A stretch of 64,000 bases of DNA from an uncultured Flavobacteriales bacterium. Its GTDB lineage: Bacteria > Bacteroidota > Bacteroidia > Flavobacteriales_G > Salibacteraceae. The position numbers and the translations under genes were made by a program. The notes under the pieces were generated by a model. The model had not been told where the DNA came from, did not search any database, and was given only the letters and a program-made list of their open reading frames with translations. Location of the stretch: NCBI GenBank assembly GCA_913057205.1, contig CAJXNO010000004.1:46026-110025 (forward strand). Reading direction: 5' to 3'. Positions 33,156 to 43,600 of the stretch are shown here, one piece after another; position 1 is the first letter of the stretch; each line of letters opens with the position of its first letter.

Positions 33156-33933
33156 TCCGTTTGATGATGCGCAGTCGGTGTGAGTAATCCCGCTCGTCAT
33201 TATTATAAATCCCTTGGTGATCGATCCGATCGATGCGCACGTGTCCTGAGGCGTGGATGATGTAGTTATCTTCCAACAAGATACCTACGTGGATGATCCG
33301 TCCTTCATCGTTGTCAAAAAAGGCCAGATCACCTGGTTGCGCTTCTTCGATGAAGCTCAATGCATGCCCGAGGTTGGCCTGTTGGTAAGCATCCCGCGGT
33401 AGGTTGATCCCAATCATTTTGTAACAAACCTGCACCAGTCCCGAGCAATCGATGCCGAATGGGTGTCGACCGCCCCAGAGGTAAGGCGTATTCATGTAGA
33501 GCATCGCATGTTGAACGAGCAATGCCATGTTCTTCTTGTCGGCCTTGAGCTGCACTTGTCCATCGAAGAGGTAGCTTTCATCGCCGATCTTGAATTGTCC
33601 GTCCTTGATGAAAGGAAGCGAGCTGCCGAGCAGGATCGGAATCATCTGCTGGTCGCGTTCCCGCACTACGATGCCAGCCATCTCCATGCTGGTAGGAATG
33701 AACTTCTGCTTCGCGAGTCGCTCCACGAATTTTTGACCGATCTCTACGTATTGCTTCCGGTCGATCCAGCACTCATACTCGTCCAGGGCGGTGATGATGC
33801 GGATCCATTTCTTGCGTTTTTCCTTGACCTCGTAGTATTCGCCAAACAGCAATTGCGTTACTTGCTCTGAAGCATCGGCAGGTTCTGCTCTGCCGGGGAT
33901 CACGCTAAGGGTACTGATGCCGAATGCTGCCAT
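33145..33933 (-). CDS. NlpC/P60 (C40) family cysteine peptidase
   Basis: 262 aa from the ATG at 33933; longer starts run through the yggS promoter and lack protein-like character. Two SH3-like segments (about 20-120) precede an NlpC/P60 domain with catalytic Cys in GIDCSGLVQVCYK, His in RIIHVGILLED and the third polar residue His in IHASGHVRID. These enzymes cut gamma-D-Glu-diaminopimelate bonds in peptidoglycan stem peptides. No convincing signal peptide (MAAFGISTLSV is weak), so cytoplasmic recycling of imported peptides is possible. Confidence 0.88.
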   Translation of the reverse strand: MAAFGISTLSVIPGRAEPADASEQVTQLLFGEYYEVKEKRKKWIRIITALDEYECWIDRKQYVEIGQKFVERLAKQKFIPTSMEMAGIVVRERDQQMIPILLGSSLPFIKDGQFKIGDESYLFDGQVQLKADKKNMALLVQHAMLYMNTPYLWGGRHPFGIDCSGLVQVCYKMIGINLPRDAYQQANLGHALSFIEEAQPGDLAFFDNDEGRIIHVGILLEDNYIIHASGHVRIDRIDHQGIYNNDERDYSHRLRIIKRIID

Positions 33934-34075
33934 AGGTTGAAAACGACGGCAATTTACGCCCGAACTCTGCTCGCCAGTGGTGGGAAGTCGGGTTTTGTTA
34001 ACGCGTTTTTGTTGACGTCGCTCAACGATGTTGTCGGCCCATTGTTGGCAAGGGTATAAAATCAATCTTTGTAGC

Positions 34076-34753
34076 ATGGACGTAGCTGAAAATCTCAAGT
34101 CTCTTCAATCTGAACTGCCCGATCATGTTCAGCTGGTGGCGGTATCCAAGGTTCATCCGGTGGATCACATCATGCAGGCCTATCACGCCGGTCACCGTGA
34201 TTTTGGCGAGAACAAGGTGCAAGAGATGACCACCAAGGCGGAGAAGATGCCGGATGATATCCGTTGGCATTTGATCGGCCACCTGCAGCGTAACAAAGTG
34301 AAGTACATCGTTGATTTTGTGCACTTGATCCATTCGGTAGACAGTGTGAAGCTGCTCAAGGAGATCGAGAAGCGTGCGAGCAAGGTGCCCCGTGTGATCG
34401 ATGTCTTGCTGCAGGTGCATATTGCCGGAGAGGAGAGTAAGTTTGGGTTGGATGAAGCAGAGTGTGCGGAGGTGTTGAGCAGTGAGGCCTTTGGAAACAT
34501 GCAGCACGTGCGGGTTCGCGGACTGATGGGCATGGCCACCTTCACCGATGATCAGGAACAAGTAAAGCGGGAGTTTAACAGTTTGAAAGCCCTTTATGAG
34601 CGATTGAAGGAGCGCTTTCCTGCCAACGACCGCTGGCAGCCAGAGGTGCTTTCTATGGGCATGAGTGGAGATTACCAACTCGCCATCGAGGCGGGAAGCA
34701 ACATGGTCCGTGTGGGCAGCAAGATTTTCGGAGAGCGGAATTACGATCAGTAG
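34076..34753 (+). CDS. PLP homeostasis protein, YggS family
   Basis: 225 aa from the ATG at 34076. Fold type III PLP barrel: PLP-lysine in LVAVSKVHPVD, then FGENKVQEM, WHLIGHLQRNKVK, HSVDSVKLLKEI, QVHIAGEESKFGL, VRGLMGMATF, LSMGMSGDYQLAIEAGSNMVRVGSKIFG. These binding blocks are complete. The family stores and delivers PLP and affects amino acid pools; no enzyme activity is established. Divergent from the C40 peptidase with about 140 bp between. Confidence 0.94.
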   Translation: MDVAENLKSLQSELPDHVQLVAVSKVHPVDHIMQAYHAGHRDFGENKVQEMTTKAEKMPDDIRWHLIGHLQRNKVKYIVDFVHLIHSVDSVKLLKEIEKRASKVPRVIDVLLQVHIAGEESKFGLDEAECAEVLSSEAFGNMQHVRVRGLMGMATFTDDQEQVKREFNSLKALYERLKERFPANDRWQPEVLSMGMSGDYQLAIEAGSNMVRVGSKIFGERNYDQ

Positions 34754-34762
34754 CGCAGGTCT

Positions 34763-35299
34763 TTAAAAGTCCAGCTCCACCAATTCAGCGATCTTATCGA
34801 TCTTCTTTTCCGTGTAGGCACCGTTTTCGCTGTAGACGACCTTTCCATCCTCGTCGAGCACGAACACATAGGCGTCGTTCTTCTTTTTGATGCCGAGGGC
34901 ATCCATTTCTGAGCGCATGCTTCCTTGGTAAAACAGCAAGTGCTCTTTGAAATCATCGTCCATGTTGGCACGTATGTTCGCTATGACCTGATCGGCGGCG
35001 GCTTGTCCGATGCCGGTAAAGAACATCACCAACTTCACATGGCAATCATAGGCCATGGCATTGATGCCTGATTTATCGAGAAAGAGCGTGTAGACCGGGG
35101 CGTACCAGTCTTCCAAGACCGTTTCGGCTTGTGGGGTGAAGGCGAGGAAGAGGATGCTCTTTTTTCCATTGAGGTCGGTTGGTAGATCTACTTCGGCCTT
35201 GAGTGCATTGGTGGTTTTAAGTGCAGGGAAGGCGTCTTGTGCTTGAGGGCTGCTGAAGGTTAGGAGAGCGATGCTGAGGAGTAGGTTGTGTTTGAGCAT
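34763..35299 (-). CDS. Secreted protein with thioredoxin-like fold, no CxxC
   Basis: 178 aa with a signal peptide (ending PQAQ). The strand pattern KKSILFLAFTPQAETVLEDWYAPVYTLF ... CHVKLVMFFTGIGQAAADQVIANIRANM ... DAYVFVLDEDGKVVYSENGAYTEKKIDKI resembles peroxiredoxin/thioredoxin-like proteins, but the redox CxxC is missing. The single mature Cys sits in YDCHVKL. I cannot assign a function. Divergent from the EEP gene; start codons are 22 bp apart if that one begins at 35321. Confidence 0.65.
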   Translation of the reverse strand: MLKHNLLLSIALLTFSSPQAQDAFPALKTTNALKAEVDLPTDLNGKKSILFLAFTPQAETVLEDWYAPVYTLFLDKSGINAMAYDCHVKLVMFFTGIGQAAADQVIANIRANMDDDFKEHLLFYQGSMRSEMDALGIKKKNDAYVFVLDEDGKVVYSENGAYTEKKIDKIAELVELDF

Positions 35300-35320
35300 G
35301 GGATAATTTCTTTTCTTCGG

Positions 35321-36310
35321 ATGGTGTTGCGTGCAATGATAACGGTTGGTCAGTGGCTATTGGTATGTTGCTACCTACTTTCTGCCTTGGTATTTTGGGT
35401 GGGGGATGGGTTGCCATTGGAGCTGCAGTTGTTGTTTCCCTTTCTTCCGGTGATGGTGGGATTGAGCGTGCTTTTATGGGTGGGCGACGCGATGCTGTTC
35501 CAGCGAGGAAGGTGGGTGAATCTGGCGGGGGTGGTGCTCGGGGTTGCGGTGATCTTGCTTTGTTATGGACTACCGTCAATACCAGGACTAACACAGCACA
35601 ATGAAGGTCCTGTGCTCAGGGTGTTAACGTGGAATGCTCAGCAACTGGGTAACGATACAGCCAAGGTGCGCGAAGCGATCGAGTTGATCCGAGAGGTTGA
35701 CCCTGACGTGCTGCTGCTTCAGGAGTTTGGATTGTATTACAAATGGCCTGATGTAGCTTCGGTAGCGTTGGATTTCAGTGAACGCACCGGTTTGCCACAT
35801 TTTGATTTCACGCCGCATGCTGGGAACATCTTTGGTACAGCCTGTTTCTCAAAACTGCCTATATCACTGATAGACAACATCTTCCAGCTGCTTTCCATGA
35901 CGAACGAAGCCAAACGTTATCGTATAGCATGGCAAGGTAGAACCGTGAACGTGGTGAACGCACACCTCATGAGTTATAACTTGTTCGGACAGCGGAATGC
36001 CGATGAGGGACTTCGCCTGGCCGAGGTGCTTGCAGCACGCTTGGATCAAGCCAAGGAGCTCACTACGCAGCCCATAGATCTACTCTTCGGTGATTTGAAT
36101 GCCGTTCCCGGGGATGCCGTCTACCAGCAGCTTATCGCCGCTCATACCGATGCGTTCCGAGGTGTGATAACGCCTACGCACCACTATTTTCCAGCACGTA
36201 TTGATCATTGTTTTCATACCGAAAGCTGGGAGGTAGTTGACGCCGAACTGATGACCGATTTCCCATCCGACCATAAGGCGCTGATGGTAGAATTACGGCC
36301 TACAGATTGA
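35321..36310 (+). CDS. Membrane-anchored endonuclease/exonuclease/phosphatase family protein
   Basis: 329 aa from the ATG at 35321; a GTG at 35288 and an ATG at 35336 are alternatives. Two or three N-terminal transmembrane helices (WLLVCCYLLSALVFWV, LLFPFLPVMVGLSVLLWV, LAGVVLGVAVILLCYG) precede an EEP domain: VLTWNAQQL (N), DPDVLLLQEFGL (Glu metal ligand), VNAHLMSY, DLLFGDLNAVPGD (DxN) and the final catalytic SDHKALM (SDH). All catalytic blocks are intact. It probably acts on phosphodiester or phosphomonoester bonds outside the inner membrane. Confidence 0.88.
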   Translation: MVLRAMITVGQWLLVCCYLLSALVFWVGDGLPLELQLLFPFLPVMVGLSVLLWVGDAMLFQRGRWVNLAGVVLGVAVILLCYGLPSIPGLTQHNEGPVLRVLTWNAQQLGNDTAKVREAIELIREVDPDVLLLQEFGLYYKWPDVASVALDFSERTGLPHFDFTPHAGNIFGTACFSKLPISLIDNIFQLLSMTNEAKRYRIAWQGRTVNVVNAHLMSYNLFGQRNADEGLRLAEVLAARLDQAKELTTQPIDLLFGDLNAVPGDAVYQQLIAAHTDAFRGVITPTHHYFPARIDHCFHTESWEVVDAELMTDFPSDHKALMVELRPTD

Positions 36311-36349
36311 ATCTACAGTCTCCTGTCGAAAACTATGACCATGCGCTCC

Positions 36350-36374
36350 CTTACCCCTTGTTAATCAGGGTAAG
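36350..36374. other. Inverted repeat upstream of the SPOR-like gene
   Basis: CTTACCC (36350-36356) and GGGTAAG (36368-36374) form a perfect 7-bp inverted repeat with an 11-nt spacer, 27 bp before the ATG at 36402. It could be a weak terminator of the EEP gene (followed by TTTGAG) or an operator; nothing decides between them. Confidence 0.3.
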
Positions 36375-36401
36375 TTTGAGTACAATCCGAAATCTGCTCT
36401 T

Positions 36402-37718
36402 ATGAAACGACTGCTCATCCTTCTCCTTGTGCTCTTCGCTACGGTATCCCTGCAAGCACAAGAGTCTGAAACCAACTTCAACCAAGCGAAGTTGCACTTA
36501 GCAAACCACAAGTTGAACCAAGCGATTCCGATCCTGGAGAAGCTTTGGGCACGAGACCCAAGCAACGCGAATTTGAACTACCTGCTCGGGTTGTGCTACG
36601 TAAAAGAGGATGTTGACATCCCGAAGAGTGTTGAACTGTTGGAAACAGCGTCATCCATCTACACCAGTGAGTATGAATCCGGATCTGCCCAGGAACGTCG
36701 GGCTCCGGAGTATGTTTATTACTACCTGACCATCGCTTATTCGAAAAATGGTCAGTGCGAAGAGGCGCTGCGTTCCTTGAATAAGTTCTACCAGGTCTAC
36801 ACCTACAACGATGAATATTACTTGGTAGATGGACAGAAGTGGGTACGGGTGTGTAACCTGGAGAAAACCCAACCGAAAGAGAAGAAGGAGGAGTCCAAAG
36901 AGGAATTGGCTTCTGCTCAACGCACAGCTGCTGACAGCGAGTCGAATGAAACCTCTGAAGAGGAACCAGCACCCGAAGCAGTGGTGGAAGAGATCAAGAA
37001 AGAGATCCAAGAAGAGCGGACCGAACCAAAGATCAAAGAGCGCTTGGTGCCCTTCGATGACTGGGATGAGCTGAGAACCCGAGAGGTGGATTACACCACA
37101 ATGAATTCATTGTATGGGGTGCAAGTAGCAGCATTGATCGATTTGAAGCCGACGCGTGAGTTTGAAGACCTAAAGAACATCGAGGTCTATGTAGATCAGA
37201 ATGGGGTGTTCCGTTATGTGATCGGACGTTTCACCTACCGCAAGCAAGCGGAGTCCTTGTTAGAAAAGATCAGGGAACGCGGCTATGCCGATGCCTTCAT
37301 CGTTGATGTGAACCTGCCAAACTACGAGCAGGAGGTACTTGGTGTAGGTGCGGAGAACATCAACTGGCACATTGAAGGTGCGGTTGATTTCCGTGTGCAG
37401 ATCGGCGCGTTCAGAACCATCGTTCCGGGAGCTGTGGCAGAGAAGTACCTCCAAGTGGATGGCATTAAAGAGAACCAGCAGAACGACCTCACCATCCTGA
37501 CGGTTGGCAACTTTCCTCAGTATGAGGATGCTGCTACTTACCGTGAAAGCCTGAAGGAGGTGGGCATTGAAGATGCCTTTGTTGTAGCGTTTAATTATGG
37601 CAATAAAATCCCGCTCAAGGAAGCAAAGGATTACGCCCTGGCTAATCCTGACGTTCAGCGCGAAGCGCACGAACGAGCAGAAGAAGAGAAGAAAAAGAAG
37701 AAACGTGCCGACTTCTAA
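36402..37718 (+). CDS. TPR protein with SPOR-like repeats
   Basis: 438 aa. Signal peptide (ending LQAQ), TPR motifs at about 25-145 (NQAKLHLANHKLNQAIPILEKLWARDPSNANLNYLLGLCY), an acidic Glu/Lys linker (about 150-215), then two SPOR-like domains with YGVQVAALIDLKP...FRYVIGRFTYRKQAESLLEKIRERGYADAFIV and FRVQIGAFRTIVP...LTILTVGNFPQYEDAATYRESLKEVGIEDAFVV, and a basic tail. SPOR domains bind denuded peptidoglycan, so a cell-wall or division-related envelope role is likely. Followed by a strong terminator. Confidence 0.85.
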   Translation: MKRLLILLLVLFATVSLQAQESETNFNQAKLHLANHKLNQAIPILEKLWARDPSNANLNYLLGLCYVKEDVDIPKSVELLETASSIYTSEYESGSAQERRAPEYVYYYLTIAYSKNGQCEEALRSLNKFYQVYTYNDEYYLVDGQKWVRVCNLEKTQPKEKKEESKEELASAQRTAADSESNETSEEEPAPEAVVEEIKKEIQEERTEPKIKERLVPFDDWDELRTREVDYTTMNSLYGVQVAALIDLKPTREFEDLKNIEVYVDQNGVFRYVIGRFTYRKQAESLLEKIRERGYADAFIVDVNLPNYEQEVLGVGAENINWHIEGAVDFRVQIGAFRTIVPGAVAEKYLQVDGIKENQQNDLTILTVGNFPQYEDAATYRESLKEVGIEDAFVVAFNYGNKIPLKEAKDYALANPDVQREAHERAEEEKKKKKRADF

Positions 37719-37839
37719 ACGCCGTTTTCTCGATGCAGTCTGCCGCATTCGAGAGGAGGGTAGTCGGCATCAAATAGATTTCCTTACTTGCAGCATCAAG
37801 ATTTCATGCTAGGTTAGTTTGTTAGGTAAAGTTCAGTGA

Positions 37840-37870
37840 AAGGAAGGCTCTTCGGAGCCTTCCTTTTTTT
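37840..37870 (+). terminator. Rho-independent terminator of the SPOR-like gene
   Basis: AAGGAAGGCTC (37840-37850), loop TTCG, GAGCCTTCCTT (37855-37865): an 11-bp perfect stem closed by a UUCG tetraloop and followed by a T run on the plus strand. Confidence 0.93.
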
Positions 37871-37906
37871 ATGTGCTTTTGATGGGCGCAACCCTTATCT
37901 AAAGCA

Positions 37907-37914
37907 TACCTTTG
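37907..37914 (+). promoter_or_regulatory. -7 box of the 886-aa envelope protein gene
   Basis: TACCTTTG, a perfect TAnnTTTG, lies 28 bp before the TTG start codon at 37943. The nearest upstream TTG (37879-37881) is 25 bp away, slightly long for a -33 element. Confidence 0.5.
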
Positions 37915-37942
37915 TGCGCCTAAATTTCCTTTCTTTAGCGCA

Positions 37943-40603
37943 TTGCAAATCCGGTATTTAGCATATCTGACGGCCTTTTTTTGGTCTCTTAGCGCATCCG
38001 CGCAGTTCAAAAGCGAGAGCTACCACACGGCGGCAAAACGCTTTGAACCGCTGAAGAGTGAAGCGATCAGTTTCAACCCTATTCTCGGTGATGATGGCAC
38101 CTCCTTATGGGTCTCTCGAACAGATCACCCAGACAATTACGGAGGTAGCGATGATCAAGACATCTGGTTCCTGAAGTATAATGACGGACGCTGGTCAACT
38201 CCAAGCAATGATCTGGGTGACTTGAATAGCCTCGGACAGGACTTGGTGGTTGGGCAGTCCATGAATACCATGGTCTATGCCGTTCAGTACCAACGCGGGG
38301 CCGAGAGCGATCTCACCACCATTTTAGCGTTCAGAAAGATCGGTGTCACCTACGAGTTAGACCATGAGTTGCAATTACCGCGTTTGGGCATCAAGAGCAA
38401 CTTCTTTGGATTTTTCGTCGCACGCGATGAGTCGTATGTGATCGTATCCATGAAGAGTGAAGAGACCTTCGGAAAGGAGGACCTCTACGTTTGTTTGAAA
38501 AGCGAAGACGGCTATTGGATGGATCCGCTGCACATGGGAGCAAGGTTGAATACATCCGGCTTCGAGATGTCGCCTTACATGGCAAAGGATGAGAAGCACT
38601 TGTTCTTCTCGAGCGAGGGACACAAGGGTTTTGGTAATGGAGATATCTACGTTTCTACCCGCTTGGATGATACGTGGCAGAATTGGTCGAAACCAATGAA
38701 CCTTGGTCCGAACATCAATAAAGAGGGTTTCGAAGCCTACTTCTGTTTGAATGAGACCTTGAGTGAAGCCTATTTCTTCAGTGATATCGAATCGTCAAAC
38801 GGTGCGATGTATTCGATTCCATTCAAACCAGATCCAGAAGCGACACAGTCTGTTGCCCATCAGTCAGCCAGTGGATTCATCAAAATGAAACAGCTCCCGG
38901 CAATGAACGTGAAGCTGAATCTGATGGATGAAAACGATCAAGTCATCCAGTCCATCACCACCAATGAAGATGGTTTCTTCAACCTCCAAGCTTTCCTGCC
39001 GGATAAGAACTACAAGATCGCCATCGATGAAGAGGTCAAAGCAGAACTAGATGAAGCAGAGATATTCTTAACCAATGACCTTGGTGAGAAAATGGTCTTC
39101 ATGAACGAGGATGAACTGGGCATTTTTGGTTTCAAGGTGCTCTCCGGGGAGCGCTATGAGGCGGTAGATGACTTTGAGAACATGGCCAAGCGAGGAAAGG
39201 TGGTGGATAAGCCTACGAAGATCACCGGTAAGGTCAGTACCTATGGTACCCTCACCGAAAAGGTCCCGCTCAAGATCATGAACGATAAGAATGAAGTGGT
39301 CAAGACCATCGAAACCGATGAAGACGGCTACTTCAGCTTTAGCACCGACGCCACTGATCGACGATATTTCTTAAGCATCGATAAGGATGTTACCGGCTTG
39401 GTGGATGTGTATGAGGTCTTCCTTACCAACGACAATCTGGATGAGGACATCATGGTATCAAAGACCGATAAGCACCTCTTTGAGTTCTCATCTTTGATCA
39501 ATGGCGGAAACAGTGGTTTGAAACTGATGGATGAACGGGATTACGGGATTCCACAGCAATTCTTCGAAGCAATTGGAATGATCCCTTCGCTGAATTCAGG
39601 TGAATTAGTAGGCTATTTGAAGTTGGATGCATTGCCGATCATGGATGCGGAGATTCAATTGCTGAATGAAGAGGATCGACTGATTGGTACAGCCAAAACA
39701 GACAGTGCCGGTCGCTTTAGCTTTGATACAGATCTCTTGGAAGGAAACTACCAGTTGCAATTGACCGATCACCAGTCGGAAGAACTGTTTAACAGTGAGA
39801 TCTATCTCGCGAAGAACCCATCGGATGTATTGATTTATCTGAACGACGACCGCTCTGGGATATTTGCCTTCAAGAAATTGGCCCGAAATGAGCCGATGAC
39901 CTTGAATTCTCTCAAGGACGCGACAGAAGCGGGTACGATCGTCAACGCAGAATTGACCACACTCAAAGGAAAATTCAAGTATGTTTCCTTGCCTAGAAGT
40001 GGCGTTACGCTCCGCTTGATGGATGAGAACGACAACGTGGTTCAAGAAACTGAGGTCAACAGAAAAGGAGAGTTTGAGTTTGATCGCTATACGACAGATC
40101 GCAACTACTTTATCTCAGTAGAAGCAGAGGGCTTGTCTGATATCTATGAGATCTACCTCAGTGGTCAAAACAAGAACGTGCTGGTGAATAGAACGGATAA
40201 GTATGTGTTTGCCTTCAAGGTGCTACCCTCTAAGGATGTCGTTCTCACGCAGGCCTTTGAGTCAGATCATCAACTGCATCTTCCGCGTATGCCGAAGTAC
40301 ATGGTGCTCGGTGAAGGGGTAGGCGATCAGGACCGCTCTTACCATGAGTTCGACCTAACGGTGCTCGAGAAAAGCGAGTACCTCTCCTTGCATCGCATTG
40401 TGAAGGAGTATAACAACGACTTTCAGGTAGTGCTCCGTTTGTACATCGATCGTGATCCGCAGGCCGATCGTGCTGATTTACGTTCCTTAAGCCAGAAAGA
40501 CGTCGACCCAGTGATCGAGAAGCTTGTAGAGTGGGGCGTTGAACGCGATCGCATTCAAGTGCGCAGTGTGGTGAGCGATCAGGTCTTGATCATTCTCAAA
40601 TAA
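37943..40603 (+). CDS. PD40/four-repeat/OmpA-like outer-membrane-associated protein
   Basis: 886 aa. Initiation must be at TTG 37943 (no ATG between it and the promoter), which directly begins a signal peptide (ending SASAQ). Residues 35-295 are PD40/WD40-like blades (FFSSEGHKGFGNGDIYVSTRL). Four carboxypeptidase-regulatory-like beta domains of about 95 residues follow, each with a (K/R)LMDENDxVxxxxTxxxGxFxF core and ending GIFAFKVL- or LFEFSSL-like, at roughly 310-405, 430-525, 555-650 and 675-765. The last 85 residues resemble an OmpA domain (LRSLSQKDVDPVIEKLVEWGVERDRI) but without the usual peptidoglycan-binding Asp/Arg pattern. Architecture recalls the T9SS protein PorE and relatives. Confidence 0.85.
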   Translation: MQIRYLAYLTAFFWSLSASAQFKSESYHTAAKRFEPLKSEAISFNPILGDDGTSLWVSRTDHPDNYGGSDDQDIWFLKYNDGRWSTPSNDLGDLNSLGQDLVVGQSMNTMVYAVQYQRGAESDLTTILAFRKIGVTYELDHELQLPRLGIKSNFFGFFVARDESYVIVSMKSEETFGKEDLYVCLKSEDGYWMDPLHMGARLNTSGFEMSPYMAKDEKHLFFSSEGHKGFGNGDIYVSTRLDDTWQNWSKPMNLGPNINKEGFEAYFCLNETLSEAYFFSDIESSNGAMYSIPFKPDPEATQSVAHQSASGFIKMKQLPAMNVKLNLMDENDQVIQSITTNEDGFFNLQAFLPDKNYKIAIDEEVKAELDEAEIFLTNDLGEKMVFMNEDELGIFGFKVLSGERYEAVDDFENMAKRGKVVDKPTKITGKVSTYGTLTEKVPLKIMNDKNEVVKTIETDEDGYFSFSTDATDRRYFLSIDKDVTGLVDVYEVFLTNDNLDEDIMVSKTDKHLFEFSSLINGGNSGLKLMDERDYGIPQQFFEAIGMIPSLNSGELVGYLKLDALPIMDAEIQLLNEEDRLIGTAKTDSAGRFSFDTDLLEGNYQLQLTDHQSEELFNSEIYLAKNPSDVLIYLNDDRSGIFAFKKLARNEPMTLNSLKDATEAGTIVNAELTTLKGKFKYVSLPRSGVTLRLMDENDNVVQETEVNRKGEFEFDRYTTDRNYFISVEAEGLSDIYEIYLSGQNKNVLVNRTDKYVFAFKVLPSKDVVLTQAFESDHQLHLPRMPKYMVLGEGVGDQDRSYHEFDLTVLEKSEYLSLHRIVKEYNNDFQVVLRLYIDRDPQADRADLRSLSQKDVDPVIEKLVEWGVERDRIQVRSVVSDQVLIILK

Positions 40604-40604
40604 A

Positions 40605-40633
40605 AAACCCTGCTCACTCAACGCAAGCAGGGC
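40605..40633 (-). terminator. Rho-independent terminator of the M4 peptidase gene
   Basis: CCCTGCT (40608-40614) and AGCAGGG (40626-40632) pair; on the minus strand the stem is followed by TTTTTTA, 25 bp after the peptidase stop. On the plus strand no T run follows. Confidence 0.85.
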
Positions 40634-40657
40634 TCCTCATAAGTTTCATTCTGGAAT

Positions 40658-43600
40658 CTATTGCACGACTACGCGCTGCGTATGCCGGGTTCCATCCGCT
40701 TCGAGCGCTTCAATGGAATACAAACCCTTTCCAAAGCTGCTCAGATCTAGTGTGGTTTGGTCACTGTTCATGCGATCACCCGCAACCATCTTTCCGTTCA
40801 TATCATACACCCGAACAAAACGTTCCGCGGATGAAGAGAAACGGACCTGCATCCATCCATTGTTAGGATTTGGGAATACTTCGAATCCAGCGTCTGACAC
40901 CTCGTCCACACCCAAGCAGATCGCCGTACTGGCTACTGCTGCGGTGCGCTCACTTACACAAAACTCCTTCACCTTCCAGTCGTAGAAGAAGTTGTATCCT
41001 GTGGTGCCATTCATTCCGCTTGAACGGGTTATGCTGAGCAAGCCAGGTATTTCATAGGGGTAATCTCCACCGCTGGAATTAGCGTAAAGATTAATGGTAC
41101 TGCCAGAAGCCCTGAGCTGATAATCTTCACCAGGGCGCACATAAAAGTCAAGGTCGATGATGTGTTGGCCAAATGGAATATTGATCACCCTAGAATCGAT
41201 CACATCGTTGTTGTCATCTACCAGCTCGATCAGTCGGTCACCTGAGGTGATGGAATAAACCTTGACGGAATGCAGCACAAACGCTCCTTCCGCATCAAAG
41301 TACAAGGAAGCTGGAAACCCATTGTAGCCGCCGGTACCAATTCCGTTGCCCAATTCACCGGTCGACTGCTCTTGACCTTCCACCACGCTTTCTACGTAGT
41401 AGGTGCGCGTAGTTTGGATGGCTGGTGTTGTGAAGCTTCCTCCTTCATTGATCGCAGTTGAGCTATTCGGATCATCATACCAGAAGAAGCGATTGCCGCC
41501 GGTTGCAGTGATGGTTGCTTGTTCGCCGGGACATACTTGGGCGGTTTCCACGGTTGGTGCATTGGGACGTGTTACTACGATGTAGCTCGTTTTGGTCAAG
41601 TCATCACTTCCAATTGGATTGGAAACGGTGAGTTGCACGGTGTAGGTGCCTCCTTCGGAATAAACATGGATCGGGTTCTGTAGGGTAGAGGTATTACCAT
41701 CCCCAAAATCCCACAACCACTGCGATGTTCCGTTGATGCTCAGGTCTGTGAAGCTCACCTCGCCATCACAGGTTTCTGTGGTGTTCGCGGTGAAGTTCGC
41801 TTCCGGAGCAATGGTTGGGTCGTTACAGGTCCAAGAAGCCTTGAAACCATCCTTTCTAAACTCATCATCCGAGAAGAAGCGCACCGTCATTGCGTTGCTG
41901 CTCGAGGTGATGGTACTCGTAGGTGGGTTGGCATTACAAAAACGTCCCAGTAGAGGAGCGTTCAATCCGAAACCATCATAAACCTCCAAGTAATCTGCGT
42001 TGCAGTTGCCATTGGTCCCCGTTTGAACGTCGAATTCTTCAACGTCTAAACTTACGCTTCCAGCACTGCTAGGGAAGATCACTACGTAGTTGTTCGCCTC
42101 GTTGCTGTAAGGGTTGCCTGGTCCACCGTTGTCGTAGATTACACCGGTACAACCATATTGTCTGGCTGCTACACCTGTTTCAGGGAGTACCACCTCGCAT
42201 GGTGCGTCTGGTCCTACTTTAATGTAGTCGATCACCTCTGTGGTGTCAGCACCACAAGAGGAGCTCACGATCAAGCGAACGGTGTACTCACCTGCAGTCG
42301 TGTAGGTATGGCTTGGACTCATCGCAGTAGAAGTATTGCCGTCACCAAAATCCCAAAGCCTGCTGGTCGCATTCGAGCTTCGATCGGTGAACTGTACTTG
42401 AAGTGGTACGTAGCAGTTTCCTGTGGTATTGCTCGTGAATGCGGCATCCACATAAGGTACGGTTGGATAGCCTAGTCCGCATGCATACCACGCATTCGCG
42501 CAGCTGCTTACCTGCTGACTACATGGCCCAAAAAGGTCAAGCGCCGATTGCATCGCAAAGAAGTAGGCATCTTCGTAATCACTCGTTACGGTCAGGTAAA
42601 ACACGTTGTTGCGATAGGCGATGGCTTCCGCATCATTCACCCCAATTGCCACAACGTCAAAATCGTCACCAAGGTCATTGGTTCCTGTTCCACCTACCGT
42701 AAGCAAGTGAAACCAATAGTTCTGCACACCGCTGTTGATGTGCACACCGCCATTGTCATTCGGACCGATGTACCAGTTCTGACCGAGGTAGGTATCTGGG
42801 TCACCGTAAATGTTCGGATTGCTCAATGATCGGAATGCATTCCCGATGTCTTCACCCATTAGCCAGTCGCCGTTGTTGAATCCTAAGGCATAGAACTCTA
42901 CCGCTGCCCCAAAGATGTCAGAAAAGCTCTCGTTCAAAGCGCCGGGCTCATCTTGATAGACCAGGTTGGAGGTGAAATTGGTCAAGCCATGCGCGATCTC
43001 ATGTCCCGCAATGTCGAGCGTAGTGAGTGGACTGAACGCCGCATTTCCATCGCCGTAGGTCATTCTGCTTCCATCCCAGAAGGCGTTGACGTAATTCACT
43101 CCATAGTGCACGCGACTGATGAGTTGGAATCCATTCCCATCAATGCTATTGCGGTTGAAGTTGTTGTAGAAGTAATCATAGGTCATCTCTGCACCAAAAT
43201 GTGCATCTAGTGCAAAGGCGTCGATTCCCCCTGGGTTCCAAACGTTGGTCGGGTTGAAGATATCAGACCCATTTCCTCCGCTGGTCGTGTTGTTCAGGTC
43301 AAAAGTGTAGATGCCATTGCCACGGCCTTCTTCCCTTAACCTGAAGTTCGTGCCAGTGTAATCAGCAACAATGGTTCTAACACCACTGTAGCCTGTATGA
43401 GCCGTAACGTTCGTATCTACATGGTGTATGCGATCGTTCTCAAAAAGCACGTCGCCATTCTTCGTGTCGATGTAAACCTCTTTCCGCATTAAAGGCTCGT
43501 GCGCATAGATGTCGAATTTATACGCCAGTTTCAGGTCGACTTGTTCAAGCGTCACATCCTCGTTGATGAATTCTAAAGTGGCCACCGGGAAATAGGTGGC

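Noticed and set aside
33934..34098. Upstream extension of the NlpC/P60 protein
   Set aside because: The extra 55 codons cover the yggS promoter and start region and do not resemble a signal peptide or the family.
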